DNA from: Pseudomonadota bacterium
Lineage (GTDB): Bacteria; Pseudomonadota; Gammaproteobacteria; Burkholderiales; Burkholderiaceae_D
Direction of reading: 5' to 3'
Assembly: GCA_023435945.1 (NCBI GenBank)
Contig: JAEZLB010000047.1
Location: forward strand, 1 to 9,209
DNA length: 9,209 nucleotides
In this document: positions 1 to 5,952 of the stretch, in pieces
Layout: the number at the start of each line of letters is the position of its first letter
Position numbering within the stretch: the first letter of the stretch is position 1
Position numbers and translations under genes: made by a program
Notes under the pieces: generated by a model
Databases searched by the model: none
Told to the model about the DNA's origin: nothing
The model's input: the letters and a program-made list of their open reading frames with translations, nothing else

Positions 1-58
1 CCCTTAATGCTGATTGCCGGTTTCCGGCGCGAAGACGAAGCACGACACGATAAGAATG

Positions 59-1630
59 ATGAAACCGATCTGGATAGTTGACGACGATGAATCGATACGC
101 TGGGTACTGGAAAAAGCCCTGGCACGCGAAAATCTCGCCACCAAGAGTTTTTCGAATGCGCGGGACGTCATCAGCGCGCTGAACCACGAGACCCCGCAAG
201 TACTGGTGTCCGACATACGCATGTCGGGGCAATCCGGTCTTGAACTGCTGCAAAAGGTGAAGGAGAGCCATCCGGAGCTGCCGGTCATTATCATGACGGC
301 GTTCTCCGATCTTGACTCGGCGGTTGCGGCGTTTCAGGGCGGTGCGTTCGAATACCTGGCCAAGCCATTCGATCTCGACAAGGCGGTGGAACTGATACGC
401 CGCGCACTGGAGGAAAGCCTGCGTGAAGCCAGTGTCGATCAGTCGCCGATGGAGTTGCCTGAACTGCTGGGACAGGCGCCTGCGATGCAGGATGTGTTTC
501 GCGCCATTGGCCGCCTGTCGCAGTCGAATGTCACGGTGTTGATCACCGGTGAATCCGGTTCTGGCAAAGAGTTGGTTGCGCGAGCGCTGCATCGACATAG
601 TCCGCGTGCCAGCCAGCCTTTTATTGCATTGAATACGGCAGCAATCCCCAAGGACCTGCTGGAATCAGAGCTATTCGGTCATGAGCGCGGCGCCTTCACC
701 GGCGCACAAGCAATGCGCCGCGGCCGCTTCGAGCAGGCCGAAGGCGGCACGCTGTTTCTTGATGAAATCGGCGACATGCCTTTCGATCTGCAGACTCGCC
801 TCTTGCGCGTGCTGTCCGATGGACATTTCTATCGCGTCGGCGGCCATCAGTCATTAAAGGCAAATGTACGAGTGATTGCGGCGACGCACCAGAACCTCGA
901 ACAGCGCGTACGCGAAGGGTTGTTCCGTGAAGACTTGTATCATCGCCTGAATGTGATTCGCTTGCGCTTGCCCAGCCTGCGTGAGCGGCGCGAAGATATC
1001 CCGCTGCTGGCGCGTTATTTCCTCACCAAGAGCGCCCAGCAACTAGGCGTAGAACCCAAGCGCCTTTCCGATCAGGCTTTGCGATTCCTGTCCACGCTGG
1101 ACTTGCCGGGCAACGTCCGCCAGCTGGAGAATCTATGCAACTGGATTACCGTGATGGCACCGGGGCAAACGGTGGAAGTCAAGGATTTGCCCGCAGAGCT
1201 GCTGGAGGAGAAAGCGCCCGTAGCTACTGGTTCAGTGGTGGTCGCTCCTGTTCCCGAGATGCTGGCGGCGCATGCGGTTCCGGCCGCTCCCGGTACTTCT
1301 GTCATGGCTTCCAGCCTGCCGTCAGCGGCGGTCGAGGAAGCGAGGAGCTATGATGTTGGTGCCGCCGAAACTGTGCTGTCGGATCGTCCGCTTTTTGAGC
1401 CGGCAGACTGGGTGAGTCTGCTGGAAAAAGAGGCTGCACAGATGCTGGCAAGCGGTCATGCGGAAGTGATGGATGCATTGTCCCGCAAATTCGAGTCCGC
1501 GCTAATACGCACGGCGCTCAAGCATACGCATGGGCGCAAGAACGATGCTGCGGTTAGGCTGGGTATCGGACGTAATACGATTACGAGGAAAATCCAGGAA
1601 CTGGGCATTGCTGAGGCAAAGGACGATTGA
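59..1630 (+). CDS. ntrC: Nitrogen regulation response regulator NtrC (sigma-54 activator)
   Basis: Cytoplasmic two-component response regulator. When phosphorylated by NtrB it activates sigma-54 promoters of nitrogen-assimilation genes. The 523-residue product has all three expected parts. The receiver domain (about 1-120) has acidic residues D8-D10, phosphoacceptor D52 in VSDIRM, T80 and K102. The AAA+ domain (about 136-380) has Walker A GESGSGK (164-170), the sigma-54 contact loop GAFTGA (211-216), Walker B LFLDEI (232-237), arginine-rich REDLYHRLN and sensor [10 protein letters not shown] (351-358). The Fis-type helix-turn-helix (about 480-516) contains [18 protein letters not shown]. An Ala/Pro/Val-rich linker (about 385-445) joins the last two. 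ATG at 59 gives the family-typical [13 protein letters not shown] at 56 adds one Met, and a TTG at 14 would add an atypical N-terminus. No strong Shine-Dalgarno is visible. ntrB is expected just upstream; one frame ends with Pro-stop at 5-7, which could be its end, but this is unproven. Confidence 0.97.
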   Translation: MKPIWIVDDDESIRWVLEKALARENLATKSFSNARDVISALNHETPQVLVSDIRMSGQSGLELLQKVKESHPELPVIIMTAFSDLDSAVAAFQGGAFEYLAKPFDLDKAVELIRRALEESLREASVDQSPMELPELLGQAPAMQDVFRAIGRLSQSNVTVLITGESGSGKELVARALHRHSPRASQPFIALNTAAIPKDLLESELFGHERGAFTGAQAMRRGRFEQAEGGTLFLDEIGDMPFDLQTRLLRVLSDGHFYRVGGHQSLKANVRVIAATHQNLEQRVREGLFREDLYHRLNVIRLRLPSLRERREDIPLLARYFLTKSAQQLGVEPKRLSDQALRFLSTLDLPGNVRQLENLCNWITVMAPGQTVEVKDLPAELLEEKAPVATGSVVVAPVPEMLAAHAVPAAPGTSVMASSLPSAAVEEARSYDVGAAETVLSDRPLFEPADWVSLLEKEAAQMLASGHAEVMDALSRKFESALIRTALKHTHGRKNDAAVRLGIGRNTITRKIQELGIAEAKDD

Positions 1631-2060
1631 AAGCCTGTAGTGTGCCTGCTTTGGGACTTTGCACCGAATCGGTATTGTGCCCGCCTTGAAGTGGTGCGGT
1701 GCCGGCGTGAAAGCTGCACTGTTTCGAATCAGTGAACTTCCATGATGAGGGCGTGACCATGAGAGTGCGCCCACTTCCTTCTGCGGTCTCCTGCAAACAC
1801 ATCTTCCATATCATCCTGCCGGTGCTTTTCAGTTCGTGCGATGAAGTGCTGGACTGAGGTGAGCGCACCCCAGGTAAGGATTTGCGTGTAAGTTCGAAGT
1901 AGTTGTTCCGTCGTTCCGATGTATTGATGCGGGGAAAATAGAGTGAAACGAAGCGCTTTCGTCGGAGTCTCAGGGTATAGTCCGTTTTTGTGTTATCCGC
2001 GAGGAGGAAATCTCCCGCTGGGACAGCAAACAAAGATGAACTTGAAGGAGATAGACTGAT
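1631..2060. other. 430-base gap between ntrC and the small gene at 2061
   Basis: No convincing gene on either strand. The minus-strand frame that stays open here runs into ntrC and the small gene and looks like chance. I see no clear T-tailed terminator after ntrC. Possible signals are an NtrC-like element at 1660-1676, a near-palindrome CACTGTTTCGAATCAGTG at 1717-1734 (8 of 9 pairs) and a -10-like TATAGT at 1976-1981 with no good -35. A GGAG/CTCC mini-hairpin lies near 2005. A long leader for the 84-residue gene, or remnants of a lost gene, are both possible. Confidence 0.5.
1660..1676 (+). promoter_or_regulatory. Possible NtrC-binding-like site
   Basis: The sequence is TGCACCGAATCGGTATT. 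The NtrC consensus is TGCACC-N5-GGTGCA. The left half-site is perfect and the right keeps only GGT. The inner ACCGA-A-TCGGT is a perfect palindrome. It lies 30 bases after the ntrC stop. No sigma-54 promoter (GG-N10-GC) was found close by, so function is doubtful. Confidence 0.22.
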
Positions 2061-2315
2061 ATGCGTTCGACCAAAGCAACGGCCGCGCTGGAGCGTTTGA
2101 AGCGGCGCAGCGGAGACACACGTTTTTCCATGGTTCGTACTGCGCAAGGCGGTTTCTACCTGACCCGCTCCTCAGGTTCGGGCCGGATGGAGAAACTGAG
2201 CGATGCCATGGAACTGGATGATTTCGTCACATTCGTCGACGGCTTGCATGCCGCCCCCCCGAAGAAGGCAAGCAAGCTGGATCAGGCGTTTGAAAAGCAG
2301 TTGAAGAAAACCTGA
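2061..2315 (+). CDS. Small uncharacterised protein (84 aa) between ntrC and xth
   Basis: I do not recognise a named domain. The product is basic at both ends and reads as a genuine small soluble protein: a Lys/Arg-rich N-terminus (TAALERLKRR), a central GGFYLTRSSGSGRMEKLSDA stretch that may form a small beta element, then an acidic, hydrophobic segment (LDDFVTFVDGL, about 56-66) and a lysine-rich tail ending QLKKT. There is no signal peptide, membrane segment or cysteine. AAGGAG at 2045-2050 lies 10 bases before the ATG and supports this start. It converges on xth with only 31 bases between stops. My impression, from memory and unchecked, is that similar small proteins occur near nitrogen-regulation genes in betaproteobacteria. 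A role in nucleic-acid or protein binding would be speculation. Confidence 0.8.
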   Translation: MRSTKATAALERLKRRSGDTRFSMVRTAQGGFYLTRSSGSGRMEKLSDAMELDDFVTFVDGLHAAPPKKASKLDQAFEKQLKKT

Positions 2316-2346
2316 CAGCAGCATGCATGTCAATCGCTGCCAGACC

Positions 2347-3111
2347 CTATTCAATCGTCGCAATGACCGGCGTGTGATCCGAAGGTTGCTCCCATTTGCG
2401 TGGCGCTTTGTCGATGGTGCAGGCGGTACAGCGCGAAGCCAGCGGCTGCGACAGCAGGATATGATCGATGCGTAATCCCATGTTGCGGCGGAATGCCATC
2501 TGCCGGTAATCCCACCAGCTATACATTTTTTCCGGTTGTTCGAACAAGCGGAATGCATCGACCAGGTTCAGATCGCATAAATCCCTGAATGCCGCGCGCT
2601 CTGCGTCTGAGACCAGCACGTTTCCCTGCCATGCCACCGGGTCGTGCACATCACAATCGGCAGGGGCGATGTTGTAGTCGCCCAGCAGCGCCAGTCGCGG
2701 ATAGGTTGTCAGTTCCTGTTTCAGCCATTGCTGCAGTGCACTCAGCCACTGCAGTTTGTACTGGTACTTGTCAGATCCTACTGCCTGGCCGTTCGGAATG
2801 TAGGCGCAGATCACGCGGATGCCGTCTATCGTCGCACTGATGATGCGCTGCTGCTCGTCGGCGAAAAGGGGGTTATTCTTGACGATGTCGCCCATGGGCA
2901 GGCGCGAAAGAATCGCCACACCGTTATAGGTTTTCTGGCCAGTGAACGCTACCTGATAACCGGCCGATGCAATTTCGTCAACGGGAAACTTGTCATCGGT
3001 GGTCTTTGTCTCCTGCAGGCAGAGCACATCGACTGGATTTTCTTCCAGCCATTTTAGTACATGCGGCAAGCGGACTTTCAGCGAATTGACGTTCCAGGTG
3101 GCGAGTTTCAT
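2347..3111 (-). CDS. xth: Exodeoxyribonuclease III
   Basis: DNA repair enzyme of the EEP (endonuclease/exonuclease/phosphatase) superfamily: it cleaves DNA at abasic sites and degrades duplex DNA 3' to 5' with Mg2+. The 254-residue product is full length for a xth-type enzyme and starts with the typical MKLATWNVNSLKVR. Visible active-site residues are N7, metal ligand E34 in LQETK, Y104 in AYIPNG, D145 and N147 in LLGDYNIAP, D216-H217 in RIDHILL, and the C-terminal S244-D245-H246 in SDHTPV. All are intact. The start on the minus strand is preceded by AAAGG but with long spacing, so ribosome binding looks weak. It is transcribed convergently to the small gene at 2061 and no clear bidirectional terminator is visible in the 31-base gap. 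Confidence 0.97.
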   Translation of the reverse strand: MKLATWNVNSLKVRLPHVLKWLEENPVDVLCLQETKTTDDKFPVDEIASAGYQVAFTGQKTYNGVAILSRLPMGDIVKNNPLFADEQQRIISATIDGIRVICAYIPNGQAVGSDKYQYKLQWLSALQQWLKQELTTYPRLALLGDYNIAPADCDVHDPVAWQGNVLVSDAERAAFRDLCDLNLVDAFRLFEQPEKMYSWWDYRQMAFRRNMGLRIDHILLSQPLASRCTACTIDKAPRKWEQPSDHTPVIATIE

Positions 3112-3184
3112 GTAAGAGTAAAAACCTTTGTTTGATGCGGTTTGTTGCGGGTTTGGGAATATTGATTCGCTTCCGGCTACCCGC

Positions 3185-3265
3185 CTAGCTACCCACTTTA
3201 TAAGCGGTAGGGGAGAAAACCTGCTTGTTGCAGAATACGCAAATCTTACCCCATCCGTCAGTCAT
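3185..3265 (-). CDS. 26-codon mini-ORF with CxxC, overlapping the HTH reading frame
   Basis: The product begins MTDGWGKICVFCNKQ and ends TAYKVGS. It has one C-V-F-C pair, which could bind a metal but is not enough for a zinc finger. Its ATG lies in GCAAATGACTGA, so it would overlap the end of the frame-shifted HTH gene by ATGACTGA, typical of translational coupling. The start MTD, the block GGATGGGGTAAGATTT and the ending PTAYKV resemble parts of the decayed gene at 3807-4076 (MTD..., GGATAGGGTAAGATTT, PAYRVYKV). It may be a deleted relative of that gene rather than a working peptide gene. Expression is unproven. Confidence 0.3.
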   Translation of the reverse strand: MTDGWGKICVFCNKQVFSPTAYKVGS

Positions 3266-3294
3266 TTGCCTTTCCGGCGACCGCTTTCAGGCTC

Positions 3295-3429
3295 TCAGGA
3301 GGCATTCCACTGGCACTTTACCAGCTTGGGCTGGCCGGCATTCTCCATCCTGCAAATGGTGGTGCGCGAGACGCCAAGCTTTGCCCTGGCGACGTTAATG
3401 CGATAAGTCAGTGGTTGCCTGTTGTTCAT
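3295..3429 (-). CDS. Short helix-turn-helix (excisionase/AlpA-like) protein, 44 aa, possibly truncated
   Basis: This minus-strand ORF begins MNNRQPLTYRINVARAK. Its core YRINVARAKLGVSRTTICRM followed by ENAGQPKLVK fits the winged/MerR-like helix-turn-helix of excisionases and AlpA-type regulators: helix 1 about residues 10-17, turn LGVS, recognition helix SRTTICRM, then a short wing. AAGGAG on the minus strand (3441-3436) lies 6 bases before the ATG, an excellent ribosome binding site. Relatives usually run 15-25 residues longer after the wing. Here TGA ends the frame after QWNAS, whereas skipping one base gives ESLKAVAGKAND and a stop at 3260-3258 that overlaps the ATG of the next mini-ORF. 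So this may be a 56-residue gene with a one-base frameshift. It is divergent from the gene at 3565. The DNA-binding role is inferred from the motif. Confidence 0.6.
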   Translation of the reverse strand: MNNRQPLTYRINVARAKLGVSRTTICRMENAGQPKLVKCQWNAS

Positions 3430-3435
3430 CTTCTG

Positions 3436-3441
3436 CTCCTT
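3436..3441 (-). promoter_or_regulatory. Shine-Dalgarno of the small HTH gene
   Basis: AAGGAG on the minus strand is 6 bases from the ATG at 3429. It is the main non-coding evidence that the 44-codon ORF is translated. Confidence 0.65.
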
Positions 3442-3552
3442 CTCATGCTGCTAGTGTTACTTGTTTAATCTTTTCAACTAGTTGCTTCATTCCGAGGGGA
3501 GCGTAATCTCTCTTTCGCTTACGCTGTAGTTTCTGCTAATGTCAGCTTGTCC

Positions 3553-3559
3553 AAGGAGG
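3553..3559 (+). promoter_or_regulatory. Shine-Dalgarno deciding the start at 3565
   Basis: AAGGAGG, a perfect match to the anti-Shine-Dalgarno, is 5 bases from the ATG at 3565. The alternative TTG at 3547 has nothing comparable. Confidence 0.75.
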
Positions 3560-3564
3560 CAAAA

Positions 3565-3795
3565 ATGCTGAAAGAGATAATGCACAACGGCTATAAGGTA
3601 GCAATCGATGTCGAAGAGGTAGACTCGATATGGCGTGGCCGGTACGTCGTTCGCCTTGATGGGGCTCTGATCTGTGACGAGACGGTAATTTGCGCTGATG
3701 ACGTCAAGGACGTAAGTCGTGCCGAGAGCGTTATTTTCGGCATTGCGCAAACTAGGGCCGACAAGCATCATCGGGATGAGCCTCTTTTCCCGTAA
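3565..3795 (+). CDS. Small uncharacterised protein (76 aa)
   Basis: I do not recognise the family. The product begins MLKEIMHNGYKVAIDVEEVDSI; the pattern IWRGRYVVRLDGALICDETVI suggests a small beta-sheet domain, followed by an acidic ADDVKDVSRAES helix and a basic, histidine-containing tail (RADKHHRDE). There are two cysteines, no membrane segment and no signal peptide. AAGGAGG at 3553-3559 is 5 bases from ATG 3565, so this start is preferred over the in-frame TTG at 3547. It is divergent from the small HTH gene, with 135 bases between the two starts, and its 3' end faces the decayed gene at 3807. That position suggests accessory DNA, possibly cargo of a small element, but nothing shows its role. 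Confidence 0.7.
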   Translation: MLKEIMHNGYKVAIDVEEVDSIWRGRYVVRLDGALICDETVICADDVKDVSRAESVIFGIAQTRADKHHRDEPLFP

Positions 3796-3806
3796 CCCGG
3801 CGCGCT

Positions 3807-4076
3807 TCATCCTTCCCTTCCTTCAGGTGCGCCAATCCTTATCGGCTTAAATGTCACCACCCACCTCCACGGATTGGCGTTCCAACTGCCCGGGTCGTTG
3901 ATCGATTCTCATAGAGAATCAAAGCTTCCGATGGGACTTTTAAACCATTCGGCCGTGTCTTCTGGGTGCGGCACCTTGTAAACGCGATAAGCGGGCCATA
4001 AATCTTACCCTATCCATTGCGCGCGCCCCGGCTGTTGTTCCCCATCGCCGCCTGTTGGCTTTCCGCTATCAGTCAT
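3807..4076 (-). pseudogene. Decayed small gene (89 codons, two in-frame stops) with a Trp-rich DPGSWNANPW motif
   Basis: Read from ATG at 4076, the frame gives MTDSGKPTGG..., then TAA at 4007-4005, then LWPAYRVYKVPHPEDTAEW, then TGA at 3911-3909, then ESINDPGSWNANPWRWVVTF and a stop at 3809-3807. The two downstream blocks are rich in Trp, Pro and aromatic residues in a pattern typical of conserved protein and unlikely by chance, and both lie in the same frame as the ATG. So this looks like a roughly 89-residue protein gene inactivated by two nonsense mutations. I recall similar PGSWxANPW motifs in small uncharacterised bacterial proteins but cannot name the family. TTTTAGGTAG before the ATG gives a weak ribosome site. 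The TGA sits inside the hairpin GATTCTC-ATA-GAGAATC. It is unrelated in frame to the plus-strand gene at 3565. Confidence 0.55.
3904..3920. repeat. Perfect 7-bp inverted repeat inside the decayed gene
   Basis: GATTCTC-ATA-GAGAATC folds on either strand. On the minus strand it contains the in-frame TGA of the decayed gene. A match of this length is only mildly unusual in 9 kb, and no T-run follows. Confidence 0.4.
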
Positions 4077-4422
4077 CTACCTAAAATTTAGTCGACTCAC
4101 ATAGATGATTCACAATCTGCGCTATTTTTCTGCAGGGTTCCGTCTGCATCTATGGTTTGGCTTAAAATTGAGGAATCCATTTACCCTTACATTTCACAGA
4201 GACAGGCTTGCAGCGGGAGAGGTCGCGGTCTGTTCGCATTCAAGTATAAACATTACATGTCGGTGGCTGATTGCACATGTCCGTCAAAAATCGGTGGGAA
4301 AGCATTCTGCATAAAGCGATCATGTAAGCCAGAGGGAAGGTATCCATTCTGGCAAAGTCGTATTGACGTGCATACGAAAGTTAAGGCAGGCATCTCATTA
4401 AATTCATAAGGAATAAACGGAA
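4077..4422. other. 346-base stretch without a convincing gene
   Basis: The short plus-strand frames here (from 4105 and 4152) look like noise. Visible items are two ACATGT palindromes at 4255-4260 and 4275-4280, exactly 20 bases apart, and the inverted pair CATAGATG/CATCTATG at 4100-4107 and 4147-4154. There is also a -10-like TATAAA at 4245-4250 without a matching -35, and a lone TTGACG at 4363-4368. It should contain the promoter of the ExoD-family gene, but I cannot fix it. Confidence 0.5.
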
Positions 4423-5079
4423 TTGGACGAGTTTGATAAAAACAGGCACGAAAGTCGTACCACGGAGTTGTTGTCAGAGCGCTTAGGCAAAGTTGTGGAT
4501 GCCATGCCTCCCAGCGGCGTGACACTGGGACATCTGCTGCAACTGGTCGGGCCGGATGGCCTGATGCTGCTGGTGGCCCTGCTATCCCTGGTTTTCCTGA
4601 TTCCCGTTTCTATTCCGGGGGTGAGTACCGTGTTTGGCCTGGCAATTCTGCTCATCTCGGTGAGCAGGTTGTTCGGACGTGATCTCTGGATGCCGCAATC
4701 GTTTCAGCGTCGCGTGATCTCCACGGAGAAGCTGCTGCCGGTTTTTAAACGCGCTTTCACTTGGCTTCACCGGCTGGAGAAGATCAGCAAGACCAGGCGA
4801 TTGCAATGGCTTGCGGCGGATGGTGTAGTCGGTGCGGTCAACAGTTGTGCGCTCATCCTGGGCGCGGTATTGCTGATGGCTCCATTCGGATTAATCCCGT
4901 TCAGTAATACGATACCCGCGCTGGCATTGCTGTGCCTTGCCATAGGCATGGTGCAAAAAGATGGTTTGTTGATAGTGCTAGGTCATATTTCGAATCTCCT
5001 GACCATTATCTATTTCTCCGTGCTGATCGGCGGCAGCGGTCTGGCCATAGGAGAGGCACTGCGCCGTTTCTCGGAGTAA
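4423..5079 (+). CDS. ExoD-family integral membrane protein
   Basis: The product resembles the ExoD (exopolysaccharide synthesis D) family, small inner-membrane proteins linked in rhizobia to exopolysaccharide production and alkali tolerance; the biochemical role is unknown. The 218 residues show the family order: a helical N-terminus with LLSERLGKVVDAMP, the signature VTLGHLLQLVGPDG (33-46), a hydrophobic hairpin with LIPVSIPGVSTVFGL (about 46-82), a basic amphipathic loop with RLFGRDLWMPQSFQRR and LHRLEKISK (about 83-128), and a C-terminal membrane region (about 138-210). The start is TTG at 4423: the frame is closed by TAA at 4414, the N-terminus before the first ATG (4501) carries family-like sequence, and AAGGA at 4408-4412 lies 10 bases upstream. 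A 61-base gap separates it from the flavin reductase-like gene. Confidence 0.88.
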   Translation: MDEFDKNRHESRTTELLSERLGKVVDAMPPSGVTLGHLLQLVGPDGLMLLVALLSLVFLIPVSIPGVSTVFGLAILLISVSRLFGRDLWMPQSFQRRVISTEKLLPVFKRAFTWLHRLEKISKTRRLQWLAADGVVGAVNSCALILGAVLLMAPFGLIPFSNTIPALALLCLAIGMVQKDGLLIVLGHISNLLTIIYFSVLIGGSGLAIGEALRRFSE

Positions 5080-5140
5080 GTATGCGTTTTCGATGAAAAG
5101 AGTCTGAGCCTCCATCACTATTTTCCTCCTTGTTTAGAAA

Positions 5141-5732
5141 ATGAAGCACTCCCGATTTCAGCCAGTGAAGCTGGAGCATGCCAGCAGGCTGCTCAACCAT
5201 GGTCCTACGGTTTTGGTTACCAGTGCGCATGGCGGCAGGCGCAATGTGATGGCGGCTGCCTGGTCCATGCCTGTCAATTTCGTGCCGCCGCAAATTGCTG
5301 TTGTTATCGATGCCAGTACTTATACACGGGAGCTGATTCAGGGGGGGGGGTGCTTTAGGGATTTGCATCCCCGGGCGGAACATGCTTGAAACAGTTTATG
5401 CGGCGGGTAGCGCCAGTGGCAGGGAGGCAGACAAGTTCAATCAGTTGCGGCTTGAAGCTTTAACGGGGCCGGTATTGGGTTTGCCCGTAATGGAAGACGG
5501 ATGCTCTGCCTGGATGGAATGCCGCATCCTGCCGGAGCCGAGAACCGAGAACGCTTACGATACCTTCTTCGCGGAGATTGTGGCTGCTGCGGCCGATCCC
5601 CGCGTGTTTGCAGAGGGCAGGTGGTCGTTCAGTCCGGACAATGCCGACCTGCACACGATGCATCATCTTGGCGGAGGAAGCTTCATCCTGTCTGGCGATG
5701 TGCAGCGCGCCCGGTCCGGCGGGCAAGGCTGA
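5141..5732 (+). pseudogene. Flavin reductase-like domain protein, frameshifted at a G10 tract
   Basis: This is an FMN-binding split-barrel protein of the flavin reductase-like (DIM6/NTAB) family, whose members bind FMN and often reduce it with NAD(P)H. The first part (5141 to about 5341) gives MKHSRFQPVK, LLNHGPTVLVTSAHGG, NVMAAAWSMPVNFVPPQIAV and STYTRELIQ, all family-like. The frame then goes wrong at ten G (5341-5350) and stops at 5389. The continuation is in another frame: GALGICIPGRNMLETVYAAG, then KFNQLRLEALTG, CSAWMECRILPE and HHLGGGSFILSG, ending at 5732. Removing one G (or adding two) restores a single product of about 196 residues, the usual length. The gene may be broken, phase-variable, or intact with a sequencing error in the homopolymer. 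No good Shine-Dalgarno precedes the ATG. Confidence 0.85.
5341..5350 (+). repeat. G10 homopolymer at the frameshift
   Basis: Ten consecutive G, following CA and preceding TGC. The reading frame of the flavin reductase-like gene is continuous with nine G but not with ten. Tracts like this are prone both to slipped-strand mutation in cells and to miscounting in sequencing. Confidence 0.9.
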
Positions 5733-5852
5733 GTTGGGTGACATGGGCGCCAGCTCGGTATATCGGCAGGTGACAGGGCGGGTGTAGCGAAGGTGACCGG
5801 CTACGTTAAACCTGTTTTGCCTCTTCTCGTCGCACATAGTCATCTGCTGATT

Positions 5853-5881
5853 TGACTTCTTCCGCCCGCCTCGTCATACTT
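5853..5881 (+). promoter_or_regulatory. Candidate sigma-70 promoter for the glycosyltransferase-like gene
   Basis: TTGACT (5853-5858, 5 of 6 to the -35 consensus) is followed after 17 bases by CATACT (5876-5881, 4 of 6 to the -10). A transcript start near 5888 would give a leader of about 65 bases, with a GTCCG-TTTT-CGGAC hairpin (5886-5899) at its very 5' end. Confidence 0.5.
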
Positions 5882-5952
5882 CCTCGTCCGTTTTCGGACC
5901 CTGCTGTAAGCCTGCAGGAAATCCGCTTCGGCAATCAACGGAAATTCCCGCT

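Noticed and set aside
1..58. C-terminal end of ntrB
   Set aside because: One frame ends Pro-stop at 5-7 and two others stay open further; too little sequence to choose.
1651..1664. Sigma-54 promoter at TTGGGACTTTGCAC
   Set aside because: The GG and GC elements are about 6 bases apart, not the required 10.
1581..2147. 188-codon open frame on the minus strand across the end of ntrC and the start of the small gene
   Set aside because: It overlaps two supported genes, its product shows no domain pattern, and it is rich in Ser and Arg as shadow frames often are.
2644..3057. 137-codon plus-strand frame opposite xth
   Set aside because: It is antisense to a clear exonuclease III and mirrors its codon bias.
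3128..3406. 92-codon plus-strand frame next to xth
   Set aside because: It is the shadow of the small HTH ORF, and its start has no ribosome site.
3487..3810. 107-codon minus-strand frame starting with a GGAAGGGAAGG ribosome-like site and an ATGA overlap with the decayed gene
   Set aside because: Attractive start, but the product has no domain character and the opposite strand has a better coding pattern with AAGGAGG. I kept the plus-strand gene.
3909..3911. In-frame TGA within a hairpin as a recoded (selenocysteine) codon
   Set aside because: A second nonsense codon (TAA) lies in the same gene and no selenoprotein context is visible; plain decay is simpler.
4100..4154. 8-bp inverted pair CATAGATG/CATCTATG with a 39-base spacer as transposon ends
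   Set aside because: Pairs of this length and spacing are expected several times by chance in 9 kb, and nothing transposon-like lies between.
5460..5843. 127-codon minus-strand frame
   Set aside because: It is antisense to the second half of the flavin reductase-like gene and has no domain pattern.
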